From Pseudomonas umsongensis (GTDB lineage Bacteria > Pseudomonadota > Gammaproteobacteria > Pseudomonadales > Pseudomonadaceae): a stretch of 64,000 bases of DNA. A model generated the notes under the pieces. It was not told the origin of the DNA. It searched no databases and was given only the letters and a program-made list of their open reading frames with translations. How positions within the stretch are numbered: the stretch's first letter is position 1; each line of letters opens with the position of its first letter. This document shows positions 17,098 to 25,929 of this stretch, in pieces. The stretch is from positions 1,240,001 to 1,304,000 of the forward strand of contig NZ_NIWU01000001.1 in NCBI RefSeq assembly GCF_002236105.1, written 5' to 3'. A program made the position numbers and the translations under genes.

Positions 17098-17370
17098 ATG
17101 AACTCGCGCGCCCTGCTCGTTTCAATCGCCCTTTTCTGTGCCTCATCGACCGGCATTGCACAGGCCAACGACACCACGTCCACACAAAACGTGCCTTCCT
17201 ACCACTACGGCATGCCGTTGCACGTGGGCAAAGTGATTGCGCTGAACGAACCCACCACCCTGGATTGCGAAGTGATCACAGCGACGATGAAATACATCGA
17301 CTCACAGTCGGGTCAACCTGCAGAAATCGCCTACCGAAAACTGTCTGACGCCTGCAGTTATCAAAACTGA
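17098..17370 (+). CDS. Small secreted DUF2790 protein
   Basis: A 90-residue protein with a signal peptide (LLVSIALFCASSTGIAQA, cleavage after about residue 23). The mature domain has the DUF2790 pattern: YHYGMPLHVGKVIALNEP, a Cys in LDCEVITATMKYIDSQSG, and AYRKLSDACSYQN with a second Cys. The two cysteines probably form a disulfide in the periplasm. DUF2790 proteins are numerous in Pseudomonas and have no established function; some are induced by metal or stress conditions. The TGGAGATTGCCTC before ATG 17098 is a good ribosome-binding site and fixes this start over upstream in-frame codons. Confidence 0.82.
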   Translation: MNSRALLVSIALFCASSTGIAQANDTTSTQNVPSYHYGMPLHVGKVIALNEPTTLDCEVITATMKYIDSQSGQPAEIAYRKLSDACSYQN

Positions 17371-17469
17371 AGGGAAAGGACCAAAATAGTTGCTCGCAGT
17401 TAAAAACAGACGCGCCGGATCTGGGGTTTTCCCGCCCCGGCGCGAATCGGTAGAGCATGAAATGCCGGC

Positions 17470-17742
17470 TTAAAACGCTTTACGCAGCCCCTGATTATGC
17501 CCGGGTTCTGTGTAATGCTTTTGAAGATCGGTACGCAGGACAGCTATCAGCTCGTTGATTTCCCGACAGCCATTGAGTTGATGGGCATCGATTCCGGTTT
17601 TTACCAGATCGAGCTGATCGGTCTCCCCATCGGCATACACTTTTACAGTCATGGACATGTCCGGCGACAGCGTGCATTGACAGCGTCTCGGTAGAAAACT
17701 GCTTTCAATGATGTTGCGAAGTTCCAAGGCAGAAAGAAACAT
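17470..17742 (-). CDS. DUF1652 small cytoplasmic protein
   Basis: A 90-residue protein without signal peptide or membrane segment. It begins MFLSALELRNIIESSFLPRR, has a short Cys-X-Cys (RCQCTLSP), then SMTVKVYADGETDQLDLVKTG and REINELIAVLRTDL. This is the layout of the Pseudomonas DUF1652 family, which has no known function. Codon use matches neighbouring genes. It converges with the DUF2790 gene and is divergent from ecotin. Confidence 0.8.
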   Translation of the reverse strand: MFLSALELRNIIESSFLPRRCQCTLSPDMSMTVKVYADGETDQLDLVKTGIDAHQLNGCREINELIAVLRTDLQKHYTEPGHNQGLRKAF

Positions 17743-18044
17743 GGCGACCTTCTCCGTTGTGAGACTGCCAATTAATCATCGACACTGACTCATATGGAAT
17801 CCCGGTCAGCTTGAGAACAGCTACAGCATAAAACATGCCTTGAATCTCGCTGTGCAGCTCATCGGTAATTCAAGGGGTTATTGTAAGGACTCGTGATTAC
17901 GGTCATGCAAATTGCAAAAAAGGTTGATGAAGGCCCTGCAAATTGCATGTTCAGGCAAGGGATTTGCATTGGCCGCTGCCGGCGTCGAGAATGGCGCCCG
18001 GCCGATCAAGAATCGGCTCACCTACACATACGCAAGGAGGCATC
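17743..18044. promoter_or_regulatory. Intergenic promoter region for DUF1652 gene and ecotin
   Basis: About 300 bases, less GC-rich than the flanking genes. The half-site ATTTGCA/TGCAAAT is scattered three or four times between 17900 and 17970 (CAAATTGCA, GCAAATTGCATG, GATTTGCATT), which could bind a regulator of ecotin. AAGGAGG at 18034-18040 is a near-perfect ribosome-binding site for ecotin. No other gene is visible. Confidence 0.45.
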
Positions 18045-18527
18045 ATGGGTTCATCGACCATCAGCACCACCATCGGGCTGATCGCCGTCACGCTGTCGAG
18101 CATCGCCCATGGGGCAAAGCTCGAAGATGTTGCACCCTTTCCGAAACCTGAAAAGGGTTTCAGTCGTCAGGTCATCCACCTCGCCCCGCAAACCCGTGAA
18201 GACGACTTTCAGGTCCAGATCCTTGCTGGCAAGATCTTGGAAGTCGACTGCAATCGCCAACGCCTGGGTGGCATTCTCGACGAGAAGAACCTCGAAGGTT
18301 GGGGGTATCCGTTCTACCGCCTGGAAAAAGTCATCGGCCCGATGAGCACGCTGATGGCCTGCCCGGATGGCAAGCGCCAGCAGGATTTCGTGCTGGTGGT
18401 CGGTGACGGTTTCATGCTGCGCTACAACAGCAAACTGCCGATCGTGCTCTATGTGCCCAAGGACATCGAGGTTCGCTACCGGGTCTGGTCGGCCTCGAGC
18501 AAGGTTGAGAAGGCTGTCGAGGAATAA
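18045..18527 (+). CDS. eco: Ecotin, periplasmic serine protease inhibitor
   Basis: A 160-residue protein with a signal peptide (residues 1-24, ending SIAHGA) and a mature ecotin fold. Diagnostic segments are [43 protein letters not shown] and [15 protein letters not shown]. Cys69 and Cys106 match the conserved disulfide. The reactive-site loop reads STLMAC, so the P1 residue (Met84 in E. coli ecotin) is Leu103 here; Leu is still compatible with chymotrypsin- and elastase-like targets. Ecotin dimers inhibit trypsin-fold proteases in the periplasm and protect cells from host or predator proteases. A strong AAGGAGG ribosome-binding site supports ATG 18045. Confidence 0.95.
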   Translation: MGSSTISTTIGLIAVTLSSIAHGAKLEDVAPFPKPEKGFSRQVIHLAPQTREDDFQVQILAGKILEVDCNRQRLGGILDEKNLEGWGYPFYRLEKVIGPMSTLMACPDGKRQQDFVLVVGDGFMLRYNSKLPIVLYVPKDIEVRYRVWSASSKVEKAVEE

Positions 18528-18587
18528 CTGCCATTTTGAGCCCGGTCTACCCGATCGCTCCCAAACGTGAGAACGATCGGGTAAGCG

Positions 18588-19739
18588 TTATTTCAACCCT
18601 ATCTTGTACAACGCTCCGTCCTCTTCATCGGTCAGCACATACAAATACCCATCCGGCCCCTGCCGCACATCGCGGATGCGCTTGTCGAGTTCGCCCAGCA
18701 AGCGTTCTTCGTGAATCACCTTGTCGCCGTCGAACTGCAGGCGAATCAATTCCCGGGTCACCAGCGCGCCAATGAACGCGTTGTGCTGCCAGTCCTTGAA
18801 GCGGTCGCCGTCGTAGAATGCCAAGCCGCTCAGCCCGGGGGACTTTTCCCAGACATGATTTGGCCCACGAGTACCTTCGGCGGTTTTACCTTTGGCTTCC
18901 GGGATCGGCTGGCCCGAGTAATCGATGCCGTGGGTGGCCAGCGGCCAACCGTAATTCTTGCCGCGCTCGATGATATTGACCTCATCACCGCCCAGGGGAC
19001 CGTGTTCGTTTTCCCAGAGCGTGCCGGTCCAAGGGTTGAGCGCCGCGCCTTGTGGATTACGAACGCCGTAGGCCCATATTTCCGGGCGCACGTCGGCCTG
19101 TCCGACAAAGGGGTTGTCTCCAGGCACCTGGCCGTCGGGATAGATCCTTACGACCTTGCCCTGCAACTTGTCGAGGTCCTGGGCGGTGGGCCGGTCGTTG
19201 TTTTCCCCCAGCGTAATGAACAGGAAGCCGTCCCGGTCGAAAACCAGCCGCGAGCCAAAATGGTTGCCCACCGAGAGCTTGGGCTCCTGACGGAAAATTA
19301 CCCGGAAATCCTTCAGGGTCGTCAGGTCTTCGGACAACCGTGCGCGGCCAACCGCAGTACCCGCCTTGCCACCCTGGCCGCCGCCTTCGGCATAGGACAG
19401 GTAAATCATCCGGTCTTGCCTGAAGTCAGGCGACAGCGCCACATCCAGCAAGCCGCCCTGCCCCTTGGCCCAGACCTTGGGCACGCCGTTGAGCGGTGCT
19501 GACAACTTGCCGTCGGCCGTCACCACACGCAGGTTGCCCGGTCGCTCGGTGACCAGCATGCCCTGCCGGTCCGGCAGAAAAGCCAGCGCCCAGGGGTGTA
19601 CAAGTCCCGAGGCGATCAGCGTCACCTCAAGGGTGCCCTGCTCGCTTTGCATGTCCTGGGTGGTTGCTGCCAGAACAGGCGCGCTGGCGGCTAACAAGGT
19701 GCTGGCAAAAAAAGTGCTCAGGAGGCTACTACGCAACAT
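18588..19739 (-). CDS. PQQ-dependent aldose sugar dehydrogenase (YliI-like), periplasmic
   Basis: A 383-residue protein with a signal peptide (LLSTFFASTLLAASAPVLA) and a six-bladed beta-propeller of the soluble glucose/sorbosone dehydrogenase family. Family markers are SGLVHPWALAFLPDRQGMLVTERPGNL (start of blade 1), GGLLDVALSPDF, HFGSRLVFDRDGFLFITLG, RNPQGAALNPWTG, ENEHGPLGGDEVN and IRDVRQGPDGYLYVLTDE. The His of HFGSR and the Arg/Asn of RNPQG lie near the PQQ and substrate sites in homologues. It would oxidise aldoses in the periplasm with PQQ as cofactor; the physiological sugar is unclear. It stands alone, convergent with ecotin. Confidence 0.9.
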   Translation of the reverse strand: MLRSSLLSTFFASTLLAASAPVLAATTQDMQSEQGTLEVTLIASGLVHPWALAFLPDRQGMLVTERPGNLRVVTADGKLSAPLNGVPKVWAKGQGGLLDVALSPDFRQDRMIYLSYAEGGGQGGKAGTAVGRARLSEDLTTLKDFRVIFRQEPKLSVGNHFGSRLVFDRDGFLFITLGENNDRPTAQDLDKLQGKVVRIYPDGQVPGDNPFVGQADVRPEIWAYGVRNPQGAALNPWTGTLWENEHGPLGGDEVNIIERGKNYGWPLATHGIDYSGQPIPEAKGKTAEGTRGPNHVWEKSPGLSGLAFYDGDRFKDWQHNAFIGALVTRELIRLQFDGDKVIHEERLLGELDKRIRDVRQGPDGYLYVLTDEEDGALYKIGLK

Positions 19740-19790
19740 GCACGATTCCTTTTGTCATGGGATGGGCCAACAGGACGCCAGCCCGGTCCT

Positions 19791-20135
19791 TCAAGGGCTA
19801 CGGGGCGGTGGATTGGGGATGAACTTCGGGGCGCTGCTGGGGGCCGAGCGATCCTGCGGGTAACGATTGCCGATGCCACCGTTGTCAAGGGTGGGCGGTC
19901 GTGGCACGGGTACGGTGTTCGGCCCGCGGATGGCCGGGGCACTGGGCTGTGTGCCTTGCATGCTGTTTGGGTTGGCCCGGCGGATCGGACTGTTGTAGGG
20001 ATTGTTGTGGGTGCTGCCCGGCAGGTTTTGCGCCAACTGTATCGGAGCGCCGGGCGAAGCGGTGCCGGCCTGGGCCATGTGACCGAGTACGCCGCTCAAT
20101 GCCAGCACGATAAGGCCAGGTACGTATCGGTTCAT
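19791..20135 (-). CDS. Small secreted Pro/Asn-rich protein of unknown function
   Basis: A 114-residue reading frame with a clear signal peptide (MNRYVPGLIVLALSGVLGHM, cleavage near AQAG). The mature part is of low complexity and rich in Pro, Asn, Ser and Arg (SPIRRANPNSMQGTQPSAPA, then NTVPVPRPP and KFIPNPPPRSP at the end). I do not recognise a domain. The sequence is probably disordered in the periplasm or cell envelope. ATG 20135 is chosen because the longer frame to 20768 runs antisense through the ku gene. Downstream the frame ends 51 bases from the sugar dehydrogenase start, in the same direction, so the two may be co-transcribed. Confidence 0.6.
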   Translation of the reverse strand: MNRYVPGLIVLALSGVLGHMAQAGTASPGAPIQLAQNLPGSTHNNPYNSPIRRANPNSMQGTQPSAPAIRGPNTVPVPRPPTLDNGGIGNRYPQDRSAPSSAPKFIPNPPPRSP

Positions 20136-20327
20136 TGGCGAGCCTCGCGAAGGATGCGTGAATAGATTCGTCCATAGCACGCTACGCCTGGGATCGGGAT
20201 TTGTTAACCCAAACTTCCCGGCAAGATGTAACACGACGTCGACGCACAGCCCCACACGGCCTGCAGGCCGCTGAAACTTTTGCACGAGGCCCAAGGTCAC
20301 CTGAACATCACTTTCGGAAAGACGACC

Positions 20328-21188
20328 ATGGCACGGGCAATCTGGAAAGGCGCGATCAGTTTCGGGCTGGTGCATATCCCTGTGGCGCTGGTCTCGGCGA
20401 CGTCCTCCCACGGGGTGGATTTCGACTGGCTCGACAGTCGCAGCATGGACCCGGTGGGCTACAAACGCGTCAATAAAGTCACCGGCAAGGAAGTCACCAA
20501 AGAGCACATCGTCAAAGGCGTGCAATACGAAAAAGGTCGATATGTGGTGCTCAGCGAGGAGGAGATTCGCTCGGCGCATCCACTCTCGACCCAGACTATC
20601 GACATCTTTGCCTTTGTCGACAGCAAGCAAATCCCGCTGCAGAACATCGACACGCCCTACTACCTGGCACCGGATAAACGGGGCGGCAAGGTCTATGCCC
20701 TGTTGCGTGAAACCTTGACCAAAACCAATAAAGTCGCGCTGGCCCGCGTGGTGCTGCATACCCGCCAATACCTGGCGGCCTTGATGCCGCTGGAATCGGC
20801 CATGGTCCTCGTGAAGCTGCGCTGGCCGGCGGAAGTGCGCAGTCTGGACGAGTTGGCATTAGGACCGGATGTGACCAAGGCCGAGTTGGGCAAGGGCGAA
20901 CTCGACATGGCCAAGCGCCTGGTAGAGGACATGAGCGTCGAATGGTCGCCGGAGGATTACCGGGACGAATTCGAAGACAAGATCATGGCCCTGGTGGACA
21001 AGAAAGCCCATGAAGGCAAAATCGAGGATGTTGAAACAGCCACTGGCGAGGAGGAGCGCAAGACCGCGGATGTCATTGACTTGACTGAGTTGCTCAAGCG
21101 TAGCCTGGGGGGCAAGGGCGGGAGCAAGGAGACGGCCAAGCCCAAATCGCCGACAAAACCGGCGGCGCGGAAAAAAGTCAGCAAGTGA
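20328..21188 (+). CDS. ku: Ku protein, non-homologous end joining
   Basis: A 286-residue bacterial Ku homologue. It opens MARAIWKGAISFGLVHIPVA, the usual Ku start, and contains GYKRVNKVTGKEV, the HPLSTQTIDIFAFVD strand region and DTPYYLAPDKRGGKVYALLR. The C-terminal tail (about 235-286) is Lys- and Ser/Pro-rich (KGGSKETAKPKSPTKPAARK), the region that contacts DNA and partner proteins in other bacteria. Ku homodimers bind double-strand DNA ends and recruit LigD. No ligD gene is in this window. ATG 20328 is preferred over an upstream in-frame codon, because MARAIWKG is the conserved beginning. Confidence 0.95.
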   Translation: MARAIWKGAISFGLVHIPVALVSATSSHGVDFDWLDSRSMDPVGYKRVNKVTGKEVTKEHIVKGVQYEKGRYVVLSEEEIRSAHPLSTQTIDIFAFVDSKQIPLQNIDTPYYLAPDKRGGKVYALLRETLTKTNKVALARVVLHTRQYLAALMPLESAMVLVKLRWPAEVRSLDELALGPDVTKAELGKGELDMAKRLVEDMSVEWSPEDYRDEFEDKIMALVDKKAHEGKIEDVETATGEEERKTADVIDLTELLKRSLGGKGGSKETAKPKSPTKPAARKKVSK

Positions 21189-21205
21189 GGGGTTGAACGT
21201 TCCGG

Positions 21206-21284
21206 CCTCATCGCTGGCAAGCCAGCTCCTACAAAGATAGGCGGTGGCCACAAAACCTGTGGGAGCGGGCTCGCCGGCGATGAC
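21206..21284. repeat. REP-type inverted pair downstream of ku
   Basis: CATCGCTGGCAAGCCAGCTCCTACA and CTGTGGGAGCGGGCTCGCCGGCGATG face each other across about 25 bases. It sits between the convergent ku and lpxO-like genes and may terminate both. Confidence 0.65.
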
Positions 21285-21305
21285 GTCAGTTTTGACAAAC
21301 GAAAA

Positions 21306-22217
21306 TCAAACCAGGACAAAAATCGCCAGCAACCCACCAAAGAAGGCCCACTTCTGCAGGTAATAAAGCTTGCGATTACGCTTTTTCAAGGCTTTGCCAT
21401 TCAAGCGGATCTTGTAAATCTTGCCGAACAGGCGGTTGATGCCTCCGGTCTTGTCGCCCGCCTCATTCGGCGCACCGGCAGCCGCCATCACATTGCGGCT
21501 GAACCAGCGGTTGAATGCGGCCACCCAGCGGTACTTCATCGGGCGCTCCACATCGCAAAACAGAATGATGCGGTTCTGCTCGGTGGTGTTGTGTGCGTAA
21601 TGAATGAACGTCTCGTCGAACATCACCGCTTCACCGTCGCGCCAATGATAGTTTTCGCCGTCGACGTTGATGTAGCAGCCCGAATCGTTAGGTGTCTCCA
21701 GGCCCAGGTGATAGCGGTAGGAGCCGGCATACGGATCACGATGGCGAACCAGTTTCGAACCCGGCGGCAATTCGGCGAACATCGCCGCCTTGATCGAGCC
21801 GATGCTCTGTACCAATTCGGTGGTGCGCGGGCAAAGCTTCATGGCCGATGGGTGGCTATCGCCGTACCACTTGAGGTAGAAGCGCTTCCAGCCGGTCTTG
21901 AAGAAGGAGTTGAAGCCGACGTCATCGTAATCATTGGAGCGCTTGATCTCCCCCGCCTTCAGCAGGTTCTGGCCTTCGGCGCGAATCTCCTCCCAATGCG
22001 TCTGCAGTGGCGCGAGGTCGGGAAAGTCCGCCGGGTTGAGAAACGGCTTGTTAGGGATCTTCGAGAACAGATAAAGCAAGCAATTGATCGGCGCCAGGAA
22101 CGTCGAGTGGTCGCTCAGCTGACGGCCCAGTTTGTGGCGTACACGGCCACGCAGATGGACATACGCGATGGATATAACGTAGACAGCGGCAATGATGAGT
22201 TTCACGAAAATCGTCAC
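21306..22217 (-). CDS. lpxO: Lipid A 2-hydroxylase, aspartyl/asparaginyl beta-hydroxylase family (LpxO-like)
   Basis: A 303-residue protein with an N-terminal membrane anchor (FVKLIIAAVYVISIAYVHL), a cytoplasmic non-haem iron/2-oxoglutarate dioxygenase domain, and a second hydrophobic segment at the C-terminus (WAFFGGLLAIFVLV). The iron ligands are readable: His-X-Asp in LVRHRDPYAGSYRYHLG and the distal His in ETFIHYAHNTTEQNRIILF, with the Arg of NRI for 2-oxoglutarate. LpxO hydroxylates the secondary acyl chain of lipid A at C-2, altering outer-membrane properties. The start is GTG at 22217; GTG at 22205 (MKLII) is an equally possible alternative and neither has a strong ribosome-binding site. 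Confidence 0.87.
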   Translation of the reverse strand: MTIFVKLIIAAVYVISIAYVHLRGRVRHKLGRQLSDHSTFLAPINCLLYLFSKIPNKPFLNPADFPDLAPLQTHWEEIRAEGQNLLKAGEIKRSNDYDDVGFNSFFKTGWKRFYLKWYGDSHPSAMKLCPRTTELVQSIGSIKAAMFAELPPGSKLVRHRDPYAGSYRYHLGLETPNDSGCYINVDGENYHWRDGEAVMFDETFIHYAHNTTEQNRIILFCDVERPMKYRWVAAFNRWFSRNVMAAAGAPNEAGDKTGGINRLFGKIYKIRLNGKALKKRNRKLYYLQKWAFFGGLLAIFVLV

Positions 22218-22695
22218 ACGTCAGAGGTGAGCAAACTGCGCTCCCTGGCAACCAATAGCCTGCGGAGCCTGAGTAGTGCCTGAAAACCAGACAACGGGCC
22301 CGGTGGCCCGTCCTTGAGCCGACGCCAACGTTTGGCATCAGTGAAAGATGGCATTTTAGCGATCGTCCGTAACCAATTGTTAGCCTTGAGATGTGAAAAT
22401 CTGTCCGTTGATACCGTCAATGCGTCGGTGCGGCCTTATTGCCCTATCGTTTATATGGCCAGACCAGTACAATCGCCGCCAAACTTTACGCGCCCCCCTT
22501 GGTTGATGACGGGAAATCCCGGCCTCAGCGCACTTCGACTCGGGCCAAGCGCTCCCAATGCTGCTGTCCACTTATTGCCAGATGGATCTTGCGCTGCTGA
22601 CCGGGATGTACGTCCCATGGTCGAACAGCGTTAACGGGTACTGAATCGGTACTGCCGCAACCCTAGCTACTCTGAATGCTTCGCAGGAAAAACCT
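22218..22695. promoter_or_regulatory. Long intergenic region between lpxO and ABC-F gene
   Basis: 478 bases between divergent genes. It holds the promoters of both. TACAAT at 22468-22473 is a possible -10 for the ABC-F gene, but no good -35 fits. AGGAAA at about 22684 is its ribosome-binding site. Short reading frames in both directions have no recognisable product. I see no RNA gene or repeat. Confidence 0.35.
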
Positions 22696-24282
22696 TTGAT
22701 TTCTACAGCTAACATCACGATGCAGTTCGGCGCCAAGCCGTTGTTCGAAAACGTTTCGGTCAAATTCAACGGCGGCAACCGCTATGGCCTGATCGGGGCC
22801 AATGGTTGCGGCAAGTCGACGTTCATGAAGATCCTGGGCGGTGACCTCGAGCCGTCCGGCGGCCAGGTCATGCTGGAGCCGAACGTGCGCCTGGGTAAAT
22901 TGCGCCAGGACCAGTTCGCCTACGAAGAATTCACCGTGATCGACACCGTGATCATGGGTCACGAAGAGCTGTGGAAGGTCAAGGCCGAGCGCGATCGCAT
23001 CTACTCGCTGCCGGAAATGAGCGAGGAAGACGGCATGGCCGTGGCCGAGTTGGAAACCGAATTCGCCGAAATGGACGGCTACACCGCCGAATCCCGTGCT
23101 GGTGAACTGCTGCTGGGCCTGGGAATTCCGCTGGAACAGCATTTCGGCCCGATGTCCGAAGTGGCTCCAGGGTGGAAACTTCGGGTGTTGCTGGCCCAGG
23201 CCCTGTTCTCCGATCCGGAAGTGCTGTTGCTCGATGAACCGACCAACCACCTGGACATCAACACCATTCGCTGGCTGGAATCCATCCTCACGGTGCGAAA
23301 CAGCACCATGATCATCATTTCCCACGACCGTCACTTCCTCAACAGCGTCTGCACCCACATGGCCGACCTGGACTACGGTGAGCTGCGCCTGTTCCCGGGT
23401 AACTACGACGAGTACATGACCGCGGCGACCCAGTCCCGCGAGCAGTTGCTGTCGGACAACGCCAAGAAAAAAGCCCAGATTGCCGAACTGCAAACCTTCG
23501 TCAGCCGCTTCTCGGCGAACGCCTCGAAAGCCAAGCAGGCCACTTCCCGTGCCAAGCAGATCGACAAGATCCAACTGGCCGAGGTCAAGCCCTCGAGCCG
23601 CGTGAGCCCGTTCATCCGGTTCGAGCAGACCAAGAAGCTGCACCGCCAGGCCGTGACCATCGAGCAGATGTCCAAGGGCTTCGATGGCAAGACCCTGTTC
23701 AAGAACTTCAGCTTCACCGTCGAAGCTGGCGAGCGCGTGGCGATCATCGGCCCGAACGGCATCGGCAAGACCACCCTGCTGCGTACCTTGATGGGCGAAC
23801 TGACCCCGGATGCCGGCTCCGTGAAATGGACCGAAAGCGCAGAGCTGGGCTACTACGCCCAGGACCACGCCCACGACTTCGAAGACGATGTCAGCCTGTT
23901 CGACTGGATGGGCCAGTGGACCCAGGGCGAGCAGATCATTCGTGGCACCCTGGGCCGGATGCTGTTCTCCAACGACGAGATCCTCAAGTCGGTCAAGGTC
24001 ATCTCCGGTGGTGAGCAAGGTCGCATGCTGTTTGGCAAGCTGATCCTGCAAAAGCCGAACGTGCTGGTGATGGACGAACCAACCAACCACTTGGACATGG
24101 AATCCATCGAGGCGCTGAACCTGGCACTGGAAAACTACCCGGGCACGCTGATCTTCGTCAGCCACGACCGTGAGTTCGTGTCCTCCCTGGCAACCCGCAT
24201 CATCGAGTTGAGCCCTAACGGCGTGACCGACTTCAGCGGCACCTATGACGATTACCTGCGTAGCCAGGGCGTGGTGTTCTAA
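22696..24282 (+). CDS. ABC-F ATPase (YbiT-like), ribosome-associated
   Basis: A 528-residue protein with two ATP-binding cassettes and no membrane segments, the ABC-F design. Cassette 1 has Walker [10 protein letters not shown] (about 35-43) and Walker [14 protein letters not shown]. The linker (about 245-320) is rich in Lys, Ala and Gln and corresponds to the P-site tRNA interaction motif. Cassette 2 has GPNGIGKTT, signature [11 protein letters not shown] and [13 protein letters not shown] with SHDREFVSS. The length and the [20 protein letters not shown] opening match YbiT better than EttA or Uup. ABC-F proteins bind the ribosomal E site and modulate or rescue translation. The start is TTG 22696 with AGGAAA upstream. 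Confidence 0.92.
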   Translation: MISTANITMQFGAKPLFENVSVKFNGGNRYGLIGANGCGKSTFMKILGGDLEPSGGQVMLEPNVRLGKLRQDQFAYEEFTVIDTVIMGHEELWKVKAERDRIYSLPEMSEEDGMAVAELETEFAEMDGYTAESRAGELLLGLGIPLEQHFGPMSEVAPGWKLRVLLAQALFSDPEVLLLDEPTNHLDINTIRWLESILTVRNSTMIIISHDRHFLNSVCTHMADLDYGELRLFPGNYDEYMTAATQSREQLLSDNAKKKAQIAELQTFVSRFSANASKAKQATSRAKQIDKIQLAEVKPSSRVSPFIRFEQTKKLHRQAVTIEQMSKGFDGKTLFKNFSFTVEAGERVAIIGPNGIGKTTLLRTLMGELTPDAGSVKWTESAELGYYAQDHAHDFEDDVSLFDWMGQWTQGEQIIRGTLGRMLFSNDEILKSVKVISGGEQGRMLFGKLILQKPNVLVMDEPTNHLDMESIEALNLALENYPGTLIFVSHDREFVSSLATRIIELSPNGVTDFSGTYDDYLRSQGVVF

Positions 24283-24290
24283 GAGCAGCC

Positions 24291-24480
24291 TGTAGGAGCG
24301 AGCATGCTCGCGATGGACGTTAACGATAACGCGTGAAATCTGGATGAATGCGTTATCCGAACGTTTTAGATCATTCCCACGCTCTGCGTGGGAATGCAGC
24401 CCGGGACGCTCCGCGTCCCAATCCAGAGCCGAACGCGGAGCGTCCGTTGAGGCATTCCCACGCAGCGCGTGGGAACGATC
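24291..24480. repeat. Composite palindromes: half REP and GTGGGAATGC repeats
   Basis: From 24291 to 24316 lies one unpaired GTAGGAGCGAGCATGCTCGCGATGG element. At 24369-24397 is the palindrome around TTCCCACGCTCTGCGTGGGAA, at 24403-24419 GGGACGCTCCGCGTCCC, at about 24433-24446 ACGCGGAGCGTCC and at 24452-24480 TTCCCACGCAGCGCGTGGGAA flanked by GATC on the outside. The four together form a nested cruciform-like block, a repeat class frequent in fluorescent pseudomonads. No coding function. Confidence 0.75.
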
Positions 24481-24573
24481 AAATCTCAAGCCTAATTAGT
24501 TAGCCTGCTTTCTTTTATCTCGCCGCCACGCCATCATGCAGTTCTCCTGCCGCCGCCCGCGAACGAGCCCTTC

Positions 24574-25770
24574 ATGTCTGCGCAAGAACAGCCACCGCAA
24601 AGCTCCATGGCGATCACCCTGCAGATCGTTTCCATCGTTTTCTATACCTTTGTCGCCTTCCTCTGCATTGGCCTGCCCATTGCGGTGTTGCCAGGATACG
24701 TCCATGAACAGCTCGGGTTCAGTGCCGTCGTCGCAGGGCTGACCATTGGCTCGCAATACCTGGCTACCCTGCTCAGCCGGCCCATGGCCGGGCGCATGTC
24801 GGACAATGTCGGTACCAAGCGCGCGATCGTTTATGGCCTGTTGGGGATTGTCCTGAGTGGCGGGCTGACTTTGTTGTCGGTGTTGCTGCAAAGCGCTCCT
24901 TTAATCAGCTTGCTGGTCCTGATCGCCGGACGCCTTTTGCTGGGCATCGCCCAAGGGCTGATCGGGGTCGGTACCATCAGTTGGTGCATGGGACAGGTGG
25001 GTGCCGAACACACCGCGCGCTCGATCTCCTGGAACGGTATTGCCTCCTACGGGGCGATTGCCATCGGGGCGCCGCTGGGGGTGGTGATGGTCGGTCAACT
25101 GGGGTTTGCCAGCCTGGGTATCGCCCTGTCGGTGCTGGCCCTGGCGGCGCTGCTGCTGATTCGCAACAAGCCGTCGGTGCCGGTCGTGCGCGGTGAGCGC
25201 CTACCCTTTTGGGCGGTGTTCGGGCGCATTGCACCGTTTGGCGCAAGCCTCAGCCTGGCTTCGATCGGCTACGGCACCCTCACCACCTTTATTACCCTTT
25301 ATTACATCAATCGAGGCTGGAGCGGTGCGGCGTATTGCCTGACGGTATTCGGGGTATGTTTCATCCTGGCCCGGTTGCTGTTCATTTCCAGCATTAGCCG
25401 ATTTGGCGGCTTCCCGTCGGCCATCGCCTGTATGACCATCGAGACCATCGGCCTGGCGCTGCTGTGGCTGGCGCCTTCGACTGGCTATGCCTTGATCGGT
25501 GCCGGCCTGACCGGGTTCGGCTTGTCGCTGGTGTATCCGGCACTGGGCGTCGAGGCAATCAAGCAGGTGCCTAACGCGAGTCGCGGCGCGGGCTTGAGTG
25601 CTTACGCGGTGTTTTTCGACCTGGCCCTGGCGATTGCCGGCCCGCTGATGGGGGCGGTGGCGTTGAACCTGGGGTATCCGTGGATCTTCTTGTGCGCGGC
25701 GATGCTGTCCGTCACCGGACTTTGTCTTACTTTGTTGCTTTCACGTCGGGTCACAAGTCCTGTTAGTTAA
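24574..25770 (+). CDS. MFS transporter (YhhS/YfcJ-like)
   Basis: A 398-residue inner-membrane protein with about twelve hydrophobic helices (first IVSIVFYTFVAFLCIGLPIAVLPG at about 17-40; last IFLCAAMLSVTGLCLTLLL). The loop motif RPMAGRMSDNVGTKRA between helices 2 and 3 is the major facilitator signature A. The size and N-terminus resemble the YhhS/YfcJ subgroup of exporters with unknown natural substrates. It has no linked regulator. Drug or sugar efflux is possible, but nothing in the context decides it. Confidence 0.88.
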   Translation: MSAQEQPPQSSMAITLQIVSIVFYTFVAFLCIGLPIAVLPGYVHEQLGFSAVVAGLTIGSQYLATLLSRPMAGRMSDNVGTKRAIVYGLLGIVLSGGLTLLSVLLQSAPLISLLVLIAGRLLLGIAQGLIGVGTISWCMGQVGAEHTARSISWNGIASYGAIAIGAPLGVVMVGQLGFASLGIALSVLALAALLLIRNKPSVPVVRGERLPFWAVFGRIAPFGASLSLASIGYGTLTTFITLYYINRGWSGAAYCLTVFGVCFILARLLFISSISRFGGFPSAIACMTIETIGLALLWLAPSTGYALIGAGLTGFGLSLVYPALGVEAIKQVPNASRGAGLSAYAVFFDLALAIAGPLMGAVALNLGYPWIFLCAAMLSVTGLCLTLLLSRRVTSPVS

Positions 25771-25929
25771 ATAAATACACCATTACAACCCTATAAGCAT
25801 TTGCAAATACATTAGCACGCAATATCACGCATCAATTAATGCAGAGTGCCATCGTTGTTATAATCATCAACTTTGACAAAATCACGGATGACACACCTAC
25901 ATTAAATTCTTACTCGGAAAGAATAGAAG

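Noticed and set aside
22663..24489. 608-codon open frame on the minus strand
   Set aside because: Antisense shadow of the ABC-F gene, which shows all expected ATPase motifs on the plus strand.
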